Assembly: GCA_902729315.2 (NCBI GenBank)
Contig: LR746272.1
Span: forward strand, 9,046,327-9,110,326
DNA: 64,000 nt
From: Spirodela intermedia
Taxonomy: Eukaryota; Streptophyta; Magnoliopsida; Alismatales; Araceae
Direction: 5' to 3'
Made by a program: the position numbers and the translations under genes. Below, in pieces: positions 1-13,200 of the stretch (positions within the stretch are counted from its first letter, which is position 1; every line of letters starts with the position of its first letter). The notes below the pieces were generated by a model that saw nothing but the letters and a program-made list of their open reading frames with translations, ran no database searches and was not told the origin of the DNA.

Positions 1-722
1 CCCAAGCTGGCAAGATACGAAGGTACACCGAATCTCCCTAACATCCTGTCGATGGGGGTATATTTTTCTGGATCTGGATGAACAGTCGTTTACATGTTGA
101 GGAAGTTTTCTTGGATGTTCTTGTATTCTCTTCTTTGGTGGTGTTGGGGAAGCAGTGAATGCCCTTCAGCAGATTGCCAAGAGTTTGAAGAAGACGAAAT
201 GGGACTTTGGCGTTGATCCATGCAGCGGCCGAGGGAACTGGAATGTCTCCAGTTCCCTCAAACGCATTGAGAGCTCCGTCATCTGCGACTGCTCCTCCAA
301 CAGCTCCGCTTGCCACGTCATCACCATGTATCCTCTCTCTCTCTCTCACACACACACACACATTCTTAGTCACGATGGTCTGCGAGCTTGGATTTTACCT
401 GGTGAGTTTCTAAAGCCTCCTTTCCAGTGAGCTGGCTCATCGAAACGGATAGATTTCTAGTTTCCATAGCCAAGGGAGAAACTAGGAAGAACTTCGGTGC
501 TTTGATTGGCTCAGCTTTCTGAGCTCTGGACTTCACTCCCACAACTCCGTTAAACCCCTATTCGAACACGCTTCTTCTTCACTGCCACTGTTCTGGAGAA
601 AGTCCACGCGCTTTCTTGAACCCACCCAACTCACACTACTCCCAGCGCGTCTCTTCGGTCAAAAGTTCTTTCTGACCTTATCAGTCCTCTCTAGATCCGC
701 CAGTTATTTCCATAGCCACACA

Positions 723-779
<57 letters not shown>

Positions 780-1275
780 CCTCTCTTTCTCACTCACTAA
801 CCCTTATGTTTGTCGGTGGATCCCGTAGGTCGCTCAAAGGGCAGAACCTGACCGGGGTGCTGCCGCCGGAGTTCGCCCGACTCCGCCTCCTCCGAAAGCT
901 GTAAGAAAAATTACCGAATAATACGGTGCATCAACGTCGAGCTCGCCTGATCTGTCGGGTTTCTGATAATTGGAATCACGAAGTCGGTGTGGTTCAGTAG
1001 CTGCTAAAACGACTATGATTAAATTATTTAGAAAACCAATGATTGGTGGGCAGGGACCTCAGCCGGAACCTCCTGAGCGGGACCCTTCCTCCGCAATGGG
1101 CTGCGCTGCGTCTGGAGTTCCTGTGAGTTCCTCCTAGATTATTTAAATCGATAGCATCGAGAAAGCACTACAGCTAATGATGTCGGCGATATCTGGACAG
1201 GTCGCTTATGGGCAACCGCATGTCCGGGCCGTTCCCGGAGGTCCTGACGAATATGACCACCTTGAGAAATCTGTA

Positions 1276-1328
<53 letters not shown>

Positions 1329-1688
1329 CTCTCTCTCTCAGAGCTCCGAATACAAAGTCATAATCGGTAGAGACGAAGCTTAAGCGTGACGTGAATGGCA
1401 GGAGCTTGGAGGGGAACCTCTTCTCTGGGGTCATCCCGCGCGGACTTGGCAACCTCGTTAATTTGGCTGAGCTGTAGGAACCATTCTCCAGACTCTAGTC
1501 TCTCCCTCCCCCTGTTTCCTGTGCTTTCAAGATTTCTGAATAATGACGTTTTCCCCGTGACTCTCTCGCATGCTCTCTCCTTACCACCCTACTTTGTATC
1601 CTAATCGCAGGAATATAAATTCCAACTATTTTACTGGAGAATTACCGGCCACACTAGCCGGGATGAACAATCTGGCGGACCTGTGAGT

Positions 1689-1734
<46 letters not shown>

Positions 1735-4700
1735 CCCGACCATGTGTTTCACATAAATAATGATGATATTAGCCTGCAGATTATCTTTTTTAAATCACGG
1801 AACCCTTCTTGCTCAATCCTCCCCCTCCCAAACAGAAGAATATCAGACAACAGTTTCTCTGGGGCGATACCTGCATTCATTGGAAAATGGACTCTCTTGG
1901 AGAAGCTGTAAGCTTTGGAGATCCGAGCAGAAAAATCATTTTAAAATATTCACCCATTGGCGCAAAAAAGGTCTGATTTCTCCCTTTGAACGTCACGCAG
2001 GCACATGCAAGGATCTTCCCTGGAAGGACCTATCCCTTCAGCCATCTCTACACTGACAAGATTAGCAGACCTGTATGACTCACCGGATGCTCAACTTTCT
2101 CTTCATCGCAGGCAGATAATATTTTTAATTATTTTAATTATATTGCTAAAAAATCAGGCGGATTAGCGACTTGAAAGGAAGACCATCAAGGTTCCCCGAT
2201 TTGAGCAAGATGGAATCACTGAGGATAGTGTAAGTCGACCAGATTGAAATTACTCTATGCTTATATTACACCGAGACTCTAGAGTTTGATGTCTCAATGG
2301 ATCCGTTGAAGGGCCAATTAATCCGCGAATATGGGTTTACAATCTTTCAAAAGTTTCAGAAAAAATTTCCGTGCTCGCAGAATACTGAGGAACTGCTCAA
2401 TCCATGGAAGCATTCCCGGATATATTGGAGAAATGAAGTACTTAAAAACTTTGTGAGCGACGACCTCTCATATTACAATTCGTTTTATAAACGGGTGTCA
2501 AAAGAAATTTTATTCCTCGAAGATAAAGTTCATATAACTATTTACCGTACTCATTTACTGTATTTTGTTTTCTCCCCAGGGACATCAGCTTCAACAAGAT
2601 AACTGGGGAAATTCCAAGAGGCTTCAATCAGCTGGGACACGTTGATTTCATGTAAAGGAAATTTTACTTTACGGAATCTCGAAAACTTCATCTTGCTATA
2701 ATTGAGTTGACATCGTGTCTTTTGCCCAGATATCTGACTGGAAACATGATTACTGGGGAGATACCTGACTGGATCCTGGAGAGAAACGACATTGCGTACG
2801 CACACATTCTTTTTTCCCAAAAACATAATTTTTTTTCAGGCTGCGGATTCAAAATTCTAGTAGAGTAAGTGAGAGTCGAAGTAGCTAGTGTAATAAATAA
2901 ATACATTATTGTCTGAAATCTCCAGTTTTTTCTAAAAATAGTCAGTCATACAGGATTCCCAATGAAATAGCAAATGGTGGGCTATAAAACAGTGGAAAAA
3001 ACTCTTATTGCATTGGACGGATTATTTAATCATTTTTAATCGTATGGTGGTTATGATCATTCTCTGATCTCCAAGAATGCCCTACTTTGAAGAACCATGA
3101 TCTGGAAGAAAAGATAGTTGCCATCTTGAGGTATCTAAGTTGGGGGCGGGGGTGTGGAGGGGGGCGTAATCTCCTCATGTTTCTTAGAGACTAACATGAA
3201 AATGTAGAAAAGCATGCCCAAATTACCAGCGATATTCAGAAGATCGGAGACTGATGGTGATACCTGACCTCAAAGTTTTTAGAATAACTCATACTTAATC
3301 TAAATGGGTGAGAATTTTGAGTTCAAATTTTTAAAAAAAATTCAAGTGAGAGCTTCCGGAAATTTATTATCCATTTCACGAGGTTTTGGAAGGTCATTTA
3401 TAGGTCAAATTTGATGCTATGATAATAATTGTGTTATTGCCGAACTTGTCGACTATTCCAGTAAAGTTATTCCTTTGATGATTTCATGGAAGAACCCATT
3501 TCGCTTTAACTTTCCGGCCCCAAAGGGTTCGCATGAGCCTACGGACATTGATTGGATATATTTCCCTCCTGCCTGCGCGAATTTCTGCTTTTGTCATGAT
3601 GTGGGGTTATCGATGACGTTTCCCTTCGATTTCACAGGGATATTTCTTTCAATAACTTCACTTTAGGAAGCTTGGGTCCATATGAATGCCCTCGGGGAAA
3701 CGTGTAAGCATATTAACTCGACTCCATGCAGTTGGCTTTCTCTTCAGCCATTTATTTTCTCTCTCCTGTTTTCAGTAATGCGGTTGAAAGCTATTCGCGA
3801 ACTGTGGATAAAAGGTAAGATTTTTTTAAATCCATTTTATTGTGATCTTAATGGGTGGATAAAAATAAAATCACTTCCTCTGGCCTACGGATGGTGATTA
3901 AGCTCATCACGTCTTGGTGCGCATTTGACAGATCAGTTCAGCCATGCCTGAAGAGGAATTTCCCGTGTGCTTCAAATAAATGTGAGTTTTGGGTCGATAT
4001 TGACTTCCCTTTCCAGATATCACCAAGGCGGCTGTTTATGCGCGTAAATCTTCTCCGTATCTCACCACTCAGATCACCTAAACGTTGTTTACTTGGAGAT
4101 AGTTAAGAGATACTACTAGAACAACGAAAGAAAATAACCCACTGAGTGAAGTTGCACTCTTGGATTAACGTTTCGTAATCCAAACTCTGATTTCACCCAC
4201 CCTGACATTACTTGTACACTAAAACCCCAAACGATGGGATAGCTCAACGTGGATGCTAAGATACTGAAAGCTTCTATTCTGCCCAACAGTTGTCAGATTG
4301 CACGTCCTCAGGCTTCCTGTGAATAAAAATGTCACAAGTTTCTCAATCTTGTTTCCATTTGATTCTCGCTACTCATAGCTAATTTCGTCGTTGCTCATCC
4401 TCACAGATCAGCTTTCTCTGCACATCAACTGCGGCGGCTCAGAGGTGATGATCAACAGGACAAAGTACGAAGGGGATACAGAAAAAAAAGGCGCTTCCAT
4501 GCTGTACCAAGGCACGAACTGGGCATTCAGCAGCTCGGGGAACTTCATGGACGACGGCATGGACAGTGACATGTATATTGCCTCCAACACCTCCGCACTC
4601 TCCATGGTTAACCCGGAGCTGTACACCAGAGCCCGCCTCTCTCCGCTCTCCCTCACTTACTACGGTCTGTGCCTGGAGAACGGGATTTACAGTGTGAAGC

Positions 4701-7095
4701 TCCACTTCTCGGAGATAGTCTTTAAGAACGACAACACGTTTTCGAGCCTCGGACGACGCGGATTCAACGTCTTCATCCAGGTAGCTCTCTTAAGCGTGAT
4801 TCGGTTCAGCTGTGCGCCTTATTTATGGTCTCGATTTAAATTCAGGGCAAGATGGTACTGAACGATTTCGATATCGAGGATGAGGCCGGTGGAGTGGGAA
4901 GAGCAGTGATCAAGGTGTTCAACGCCACCGTTGAAGATCACTCTCTGAAGATCCAGTTCTACTGGGCGGGAAGAGGCACGACTGGTATCCCTAGAAGAGG
5001 AACCTATGGCCCTCTGATATCAGCCATATCCGTTGAGTCCAGTGAGTCCTACGACCGATGGCTACTTTCCCTCTTCCTCTAGTGGCGCCGCAGAACTTGC
5101 TTCTTTACAGGAATCGTTTGATCAATCTCCGCTGTATTCTCACAAGATGATGCTTTTTGATCTGGGTTTGTTCATTTTATTCCACAAATATGGAGAGTGT
5201 TGATCTGGACGAGAGTTTCTATTTTTTTCTTTGTCAGCTTTTCCGCCTCCTCAGGAAAATAAAGCCAAGGAGACGCTTGCAAAGGCTCTAGTGGGAGCTT
5301 CAGTTTCATTGGTCTTCCTCGTTCTGATTTCTGTCTGCTGGAAGAAAGGATGCCTTGGAGGCAAAGGCGCCGTTGACAAGGGTAGAACGAGATAATTTTT
5401 CACTTGTTAATGCAGATAATTATTTTTCGGTATTTTTTTATTTCCAGGAGAATCGCAGACTGGTTTCATTCATTTTCTTGGGATGCCCAACTTTTTTCCC
5501 CACTCTCAGAGATTGAAGATGCATTTCTCGTTCAGACTTCGACGATTTCGGTGCCCGGCTCGTCTTTGATTACTGTGTTCAAACTCTTCCACAGATCTGA
5601 AGGGCCTCGATCTATTGACGGGATCCTTCAATTTGAACCAGATTAAAATCGCGACCAAGAACTTTGATCCTGCGAACAAGATTGGAGAAGGAGGTTTCGG
5701 TTCAGTCTACAAGGTGATCACGCTCTTCTGACAAAAAGTTCTTCCATTCATGTTACATGGCCGCGTGATACTTCCCAAGTTTCATGCTAAACTTTTCTCG
5801 ACATTCTAGAAAATCTGACGTCGAGTTTCATTACGTGGGAACTTTGCTAGGGTTTGCTGTCCGATGGCGCCGTCATCGCTGTGAAGCAGCTTTCTTCGAG
5901 GTCCAGACAAGGGAATCGCGAGTTCGTGAACGAGATCGGGATGATCTCTGCATTGCAGCATCCTAACCTCGTGAAGCTCTACGGATGCTGTACTGAGGGC
6001 AACCAGTTGCTGGTTATATACGAGTACATGGAGAACAACTGCCTCGCGCGCTCTCTTTTCGGTAAGAAGAATCGATCACTTGATTATCTCGATCACAGCT
6101 CATCTGGTGATGAAGATAGGGCTGAATGTTTGCCCCACGGTTTTCATGAATCAAGATCCCCGGTGGCGGCCGAAACTCGACTGGCCCATGAGGCAGAAGA
6201 TCTGCCTCGGCATAGCGAGAGGCCTTACGTATCTCCACGAAGAGTCCACCCTCAAGATCGTCCACAGGGACATCAAGGCCAGTAATGTGCTGCTTGATAA
6301 GGATCTTAACGCGAAGATCTCCGACTTTGGGCTCGCCAAGCTGCATGAAGAGGGCCACACCCACATCAGCACTAGGATAGCAGGGACTGTGTAAGCTTTC
6401 CGTCTGCATTTTCTCCCATTTCCACCTTGGAACTCTTGGAAACTCACAATTTTCCTCTTCCGGATGATATGCAGAGGCTACATGGCTCCTGAATACGCGA
6501 TGCGGGGGTATCTGACAGAGAAAGCAGATGTCTACAGCTTTGGAGTAGTCGCTCTGGAAATTGTCAGCGGAAAGAGCAACACGAATTACAGGCCCAAGGA
6601 GGAGTTCGTCTATCTTCTTGACTGGGTAACTGACTAAGATTTATCTTCTCGACGGTCGGATCGATCTGAGGCAAACTTGTTCTTCGTCTTCGTCGCCGTC
6701 GTCATCTTCTGTGGACCTTATTTCAGGCCTGCGTCCTCCAAGAGAGGGGGAATTTGCTGGAGCTGGTGGACCCAGATCTCGGGTCAAACTACGCTGAAGA
6801 AGAGGCGATGCTGATGTTGAACGTGGCTCTGCTGTGCGCCAATGCGGCTCCCACTTTGAGACCCACCATGTCAACTGTGGTGAGCTTGCTGGAGGGCCGG
6901 TCCTCCGTCCAGAGCCTGCTCTCCGACCTGAGCTCCGAAGGCGCCGCCTCCGTTTCCGTCGTCAAAAGACAGAGGAGCTTCTGGCAGGGTACGGGTCAAA
7001 CCCCCACCATGTCATCGGAAGGACCCTACACGGACTCCACTCACTCCACTGAATATGGGCGAGCTTCAAAAGCTCCAGACGAGTCTCTCGCCTGA
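1..7095 (+). CDS. LRR-VIII-2 malectin receptor-like kinase, 5' partial
   Basis: Plasma-membrane receptor-like Ser/Thr kinase of the At1g53430/At1g07650 group. The window opens inside an early exon. Exons read: 1-22, 156-327, 829-900, 1054-1122, 1201-1272, 1402-1473, 1611-1682, 1836-1907, 2001-2072, 2158-2229, 2381-2452, 2580-2651, 2730-2795, 3638-3703, 3776-3814, 3932-3981, 4407-4780, 4846-5041, 5238-5381, 5595-5713, 5851-6061, 6156-6390, 6475-6625, 6727-7095. They sum to 2931 nt, one open frame of 976 residues. Ten consecutive exons of 72 nt (one 69) each carry one LRR in the same phase. A malectin domain ([10 protein letters not shown] to [11 protein letters not shown]) is followed by a hydrophobic segment in the 5238-5381 exon. 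The kinase shows [10 protein letters not shown], the VIAVK lysine, HRDIKASN (RD type), DFG and [10 protein letters not shown]. Ligand unknown. The domain order and all kinase motifs are intact; only the signal peptide lies outside the window. Confidence 0.93.
726..770 (+). repeat. (CT)n tract in an LRR-kinase intron
   Basis: About 45 bp of uninterrupted CT in the intron between the cysteine-pair exon and the first LRR exon, 60 bp before the acceptor. Similar tracts lie at 1279-1326 and 1693-1730 in later introns, each a few bases after a donor. Confidence 0.97.
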
Positions 7096-7697
7096 AAGCC
7101 GAAGATGACGAAGCTCCGATACCTCGTATTTGCAGAAATGAAACCCCCCGTTTTAGGTTTTCAGTGTATATTTTCCTGTTGGAGAGGGAAAGAGAACAGA
7201 CTCTCCTCGTAATATGATGTAGGCCGGAATATTAAATAATCAAGTCAAAACGTTGACCGTGCAAGAACGACATATCATTGACTTCTTTGGTTAAGTAGAA
7301 GCCTCCCACTGTTTCTTTTCCTCCGTCGTCGGATGGCCTTGATTTAGGGTTTTAAGAATATCAGAGAAATTTAAAATGCTTGAACATTTCGTAATTAACC
7401 ATATAGTTTTGCTGGAGGAAAATATGATGAGCAAACTAATATTTATACCTGTGAAAGAACGAGCACTTTAAGAAAAGCGAAGAAAATATAACATTGGAAA
7501 GCATCAATTCTTGAACAAAAGAAGGGATTTAAATCCCCCCCCAGAAATCAGCCTTTCTTCTGTAACTCGAGGACAAAGAAAATATGAGATCCGAGACTGG
7601 TGTTCTTCCTACATTTGACCTAATCACAGATATTTGACCCGAATTCCGACGAAAAAGAAAAAAGATTCAGCAAATTCTCTCGCAGGTGAGTTCAGAC
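7096..7697. other. Convergent 3' ends, no gene seen
   Basis: This stretch separates the stop of the receptor kinase (+) from the stop of plastid RPL13 (-). It should hold both 3' UTRs. A poly(A)-like AT-rich run (AATATTAAATAATC) lies near 7230. I see no further coding sequence. Confidence 0.7.
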
Positions 7698-9702
7698 CTA
7701 CTTCTCGACTTGAATTCTCTTGTCCCTGATGGGAAGGGGAATGGGCTGCTGCGCCTCGTGTGGGTGGTCTGGTCCCTCGTACACCTTGAGGTGGGTGAAG
7801 AGCTCCCTGCCGAGCTGCACAGTGAAGGAACAGCAAATGGCTCACAAGAGGGCGCGGATCGAATGCGCAGCAAATTCATAGGAATCGATCCAAAGGCGTT
7901 TTTCATCGACAAAAGTGAAGCAAAGATAAGAACTGAGAAGATACGAAGCCTCACCCTGCCCTTGGGGAGCATCCCGCGGACGGCGTGTTCAATTATTCTC
8001 TCGGGGATTCTGTTCTGCAGTTGGTCAAACGTCTCCACTGTCATGCCTCCGGGTCTGCCCGAATGCCTCCTGTAGAGCTTCTGGGTCCTCTTTTTACCAG
8101 AGACTGCCACCTTCTCGGCGTTGACCTTCAAAGAGCAGGGCAATACAAGGTGACGAGACTGTGAAGAGTTGTTTCCCATGAACAAGATGAGACCTTTCGC
8201 AACACCTCCACAGGGTGAAATCCGCACCAAACATGATGGATGAAAACAAATTATTCTTAGGAACGGAGCTCTTATAGTTGGATCCCAAGAACCATAGCTT
8301 ATAATTAGCACATTCTGAATTGATTCTCACAAAGAAAGGATCGATTTTTCCATGTTTTCGAAACCAACCCAAAGTAGCATTGCTGTCATTTTTTAAAATT
8401 ATCTCAGCCATTTTCCTCATTCAAAATGTCAACGCAGATAGGTTGTGAGAACGACATCAAGATTTAGGAGGCCAGACCGACATACCACAATAACATATGC
8501 CCCCATGTCCACGCTAGGCGTGTAAGTCGCCAGGTTCTTTCCTCGTATATGAATTGCGATGGTGGAAGCCAGCCTACCGAGGATCTTGTCAGTCGCATCG
8601 ACTACATACCAGGTTTTCTCTGTGTTCACGTGGTCTGCAGCTTTCGGGTACCATGTTTTATTCCAAATGTCCTGCATAAAAGAGGATTCTTTATCCAAAG
8701 TACAGAATCGCCATTTGGTATGCATATCACAAAGATCACAGGGCAATGCGAGAAGCAGGTAATTGGAACGAAAAATAAGCGTATGGTGCCTACCAATCTT
8801 CAATTTTCATGGGAAAAATTTTTAAAAAATAAAATGCCAAGAAATAAATCGATCAGAATGTGTTCAATGATGCAGTATAGCCCCCCATTCGGCTCCTTGT
8901 TTAGGCCCAGGAAACCGGATTATTTTATCTGTTCACAGACAAAGATTTTACTGGTGTGCTCACGATTCAGGCGGCAAGAAGGTGGTGAGATGCCCACCAT
9001 CTTCCCCACACACAATGATTTTATTGAACGAGCAACCCTCCTTGACCGAGCCAACAAGGTGAAACCACAACACGAGATGTGGCCCGCCCCTTTATGGAGA
9101 AGTAAGAATGCGGCTGGGCTATGGCGATAAAGGAGACGGTGCTTGCAAATTCATGGAAATCGTTCATGGGGAGGATTAGGTATCTTTCGGGCTTGATCGA
9201 ACGACGCCACGAGACTTCAAATTGTGCCCGCAAGCTCCAAACCGCGCGACCTGCAGCTTTCACCTATACATTGCAGCCGGCACGATACTACTGTGCCTAT
9301 TTGCGGAAGCGAAATGCCTCAGCGGTCGGTCTGTCTGTAGTACTCGGCGAATTTAGAGAAACTAGTTCGTCACCGAGAGCTATAGTGCGTCGATAGAGAA
9401 GGAGGGAGGAGGGTTTCGGGGCTCACAGGTCCATTAATCTCTGACTCGTCGAACATCCACCGCTGTTCCCTGGGAATCGCAGCATCCAGTTCCTGCTTCT
9501 GCGCCTGGGAGCGGACGACGGCGGAGTATTTGGGCACCGAGGAACCCGAGAGAGAGGAAGAAGACTTCGGGACCGTCGCCGTAGCCGCAAGAGGAAATCT
9601 CGAGACCCCTACGAAAGGGCTCCGGTGGGCGGAGAGGGAAGCCATTTTGGGGGTGGAAGAAGCGGGGATGGACGAGGACGTCGACGGGAGCATCGCAGCC
9701 AT
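7698..9702 (-). CDS. RPL13: Plastid 50S ribosomal protein L13
   Basis: Nuclear-encoded chloroplast ribosomal protein uL13, a component of the plastid large subunit. Four exons read on the minus strand: 9702-9427, 8671-8486, 8125-7955 and 7814-7698 (92, 62, 57 and 38 codons plus stop), 249 residues, all phase-0 junctions. Residues 1 to about 50 are rich in Ser, Ala and Pro with few acidic residues, as expected of a chloroplast transit peptide. The core is unmistakable: [60 protein letters not shown] and the GPDHPHEAQ tail. The N-terminal extension with SEINGP before DIWNKTWYP is typical of the plastid form rather than the cytosolic or mitochondrial one. The ATG at 9702 is the first Met that gives a transit peptide. 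An open frame continues upstream to 10110 but looks like chance. Confidence 0.95.
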
Positions 9703-10239
9703 GGCCCCTGGTGGAGTCCTCTTCGCGGGCACCCTCCGCTTCGAGAGCAGCTCAGGCCACGCTTGAAATGGGTGAGCTGGGGAGCGGGCAGGGCATGCCC
9801 TTGCGAGCAGATAAGGCGACCCTCGTCCTGGATGAGGCCACCGGAGCTGAACGACTGTAACTCGCGCTCGGATCAGATTATTCGACCGCAGAGCAGAAAG
9901 AAAGAAAGCAATGACTACGACAGATAACGCAGAAATAACCGCGATCCACTTCTCCAAGAGAGGACCTTTCTGAGAATGGACTCTCCCCTCTTGAAGCCCA
10001 CGTGCATCCCCCCCATTTGATGGGCTGCCCGGTTTCATTGAGGGCCGTAGCCCGGCCCATTTATTCCCCTGGGAACGATAGGAAGAACAGCTGGCTAATG
10101 GTTCATCCACTGCTCATTAAAGGTAGTTTAAGCATACTTTTTATTCAAATATGGAATAATTCGCTTGTGGGACATTGAAATGTGAGCTGCCTCAGAGATC
10201 TCCAGCTATAAAAAGAAGAGTTCCTTCGATGGCGCCGGC
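9703..10239. other. RPL13 promoter / COQ3 3' region
   Basis: This spacer lies between the RPL13 start (-) and the COQ3 stop (-), so it serves as RPL13 promoter and 5' UTR plus COQ3 3' UTR. Open frames across 9770-10110 overlap a purine-rich stretch and match nothing I recognise. No clear TATA box was found. Confidence 0.5.
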
Positions 10240-13200
10240 CTAAGGGTTCCTCTTTATGCCACAAGCGACATAGTTGACACTCGTATCATCTGATAAGGAC
10301 CATTCTCCTGTCAGAGGATTGTACACAAACCCTGCCATTTCTTGCACCTGGTGGAAAAAAGACAGAAAAAAAAGGGGTTTTAGTTCGATAATTCCCAACC
10401 AAGATTAAAAGGGTGATGCTGATTTTTCTTTTTATTTTTCTTTTTCTTTTTCTTTTTCCTTAAAGAGAAAGAGTTGGGGAAGGAGATGAACATTACAGAG
10501 ATCGACGCCCTCTGCATGATGAGCACGAGTTCTTCTGGGGTGACGAAACTAGACCACTGATGTGTGCCCTTTGGTAGCTACAAACTCAGAGAAGTCAAAC
10601 AAAGACAGAATGATATTAAGTAGTAAATAGGAATGCCATTAGCAGATAAAATATTCAACTTTGGTCCGAAAGTTCACATGAAGCAGATTGTTCGTCACCC
10701 TTTTTTCCTCTGTTAGATATTTAATCAATGGTACTTCATTCAGAAAAAATGTCAAGTCAACCTAGCAGACAACGATTCAAAAACTCCCATGTGGAATTCA
10801 ATTGGAAGATATGCATGCACATATATGCTAAACAGGAATGTATAATTCATTTGGTTTCGTTTGCAACTTCTTGCAAATGTGCATGCAAGATCTCTACATC
10901 ATTTGGAGTCGCACTGAAAGCATTTCTAATTTACAAGTGATCATTCATACATACCCAACCAAGGATGTACTCAGCAGCAACAATGGTGACGGCGTATGAT
11001 CTTATAGTTCGATTAATTGTAGATATGACAATAGCCCCATCAGGCACAGCCAGATCTCCCAATGATTTGCAAAACCCAGCAGGATCTGACACATGCTCGA
11101 TAACCTGGAATTAAGAATTACACAGATTCAAGATAAATCTGTCGCCTTGCTCATGCCTGATTCTTTTCTCGTTTCACTGCCAGTATAATGTTACAAAATC
11201 CATCAAATGGTCGCATAAAAATAAATAAATCCAATCAAACAACGAGTGGATAGCTCTCTTGAGAGATCCTTGATCCATCTTAAATAACTCTTATTGCCAG
11301 AATTCTGTTCCTCGGTTCATTCAGATGCTTATGGGGGGGAATCGTTGACCGACCAAAGTGACTTTTGAATTGGGGTAATATAAATGATACATTGACATGA
11401 AAAGCAGTAATTTAATGGGATTCAAAAATTTTGCACTACTATTTTTGTTTCACTTGTTGATTTATCAGAATAAAAGCCGCGGCTCCTACTACATTAGAGA
11501 CACCTCACAACCGAACAAGGTCTCTGTTTCGTGCAAATCTTGCTACGATTGGCCACTCAGTTGAAAAATAAACATATATTGGACACGGCAATCTTGTAGA
11601 CAGATTATTGAACAGTAAAGAAAAACAATTGACGCAATGGCATCAGTATCTGCCAAATCGGAATATATAGCTTCCCACGTTTATGGGTCGAGTCCTTACA
11701 CTGGCAGCTAATAACAAGTTGCCAATAGTGAGGTAACGGTACCTTTTCCTCCATTTAAATAAATCATAAACCATGCTATATAACTCCAACTCAACCATGA
11801 ATATCAAATAAATGGAACAAGATAATGAGTTGAGGCATGCATCTGGGTTAGATTAGGCTCCGCAACGACCATTCAACACTTGAAACACGAAAATGTAGGT
11901 GCATCAGCTCCAACTAGCTCATTACTTAGCACTTTGACAGGATAGATTGCATAGTTTGATAATATGTCGTCTTCATTATGGCCGTCTGAATATATATATC
12001 GAGTCAACTAAAAGCAAAGAAGACAGCATATAGAAACTTCCGCTTTCTATATATGTCAGTCCGCAGCATGAATCTTGTCAACATACGCGATGAACAGAAA
12101 AGCTCCTCACCTATCAATGCCCTACCTCGAGTGAAATCACAGCATCGAACGTCTGCTCCTCTTCCGCCATTTTTTCTGATCAATATTATAGCATTCAATT
12201 AAGCTGCGACATTTTTCTTTATAGAATAACTAATCAAAATGATAGTACTAGAAAGATCTATAAAGAAAACGACAATAGTACTCTGTTTTCTATGAGACCT
12301 AGTTGCCAAATCGGTGTACCCAGGGCATTTATTAAGGAGATTTCTTTCTGACGGTACACAAAATCAGCCAGAGAGCCGCTCACAGATAAGGGACCAAGAG
12401 AAAGGGTCATATGGCGAGAGGCCTGTATATCATACATTCGTAACTTATTGCCTCGGCTGTGAGGTTCGCAGGAGCTCCATAAGGGCAGTTACGAGTGATT
12501 GTCAAATCGTTCCCAACATTTTCATATAATCAACCACATTGTCTGGACACAGCATTCGAAAAATTTATTGAGACGTGGCCCAAGAGTTCTGCGTTCCAAA
12601 GGTGTCTAAAGTTTGATGTGAATAAAAGAAATGAAAGGCGAAGGCTAAGGGAAAGGGTGGCTTCTTGTTTCAGTGGGTACATTATGCTATTCCTTCCTCC
12701 ACACCGTGAGAAAAGCATAATAAACTGCGAATTAATGGTTCGAATTAATATCAATACTGGTCCTAATTTTTAATCATCCTTTAGTTACCCGTTCATAGTT
12801 CCTGATTTTTTATTTATTTACAGCATGGTACAAACGGTGCGTCGAGTTCCAAAACATTACATTATCATCGATTAGAGCTCCAAGTTCCTACTTTCAAATA
12901 AATTTTCTGTACTGGTTAAAAAGATGCATGACACCACACAAGGACGAGCAAGACAAATCAATAGGGGCAATGCCATAAGTCAAACCACAAAGCCTAATCC
13001 CTATGCCTTCGAGATGGACAACAGCACAGGTAGCCTGCTGTGATCTGTGTGGCCTTAGACTGTAACGTCCACACTCAACCTCTCTATCAATGTAAACACA
13101 AATTGGGAGTTACATAGGTTCAAAAGAGTATTACCTGCTGTTGCACAACGGTATTCTATTGAAGAAGTCACAGGATCCAATTCCTGTGCGAAAATAGACT

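Noticed and set aside
9703-10110. Upstream extension of the RPL13 open frame
   Set aside because: The Met at 9702 already starts a typical transit peptide, and the upstream part has no homology I recognise.
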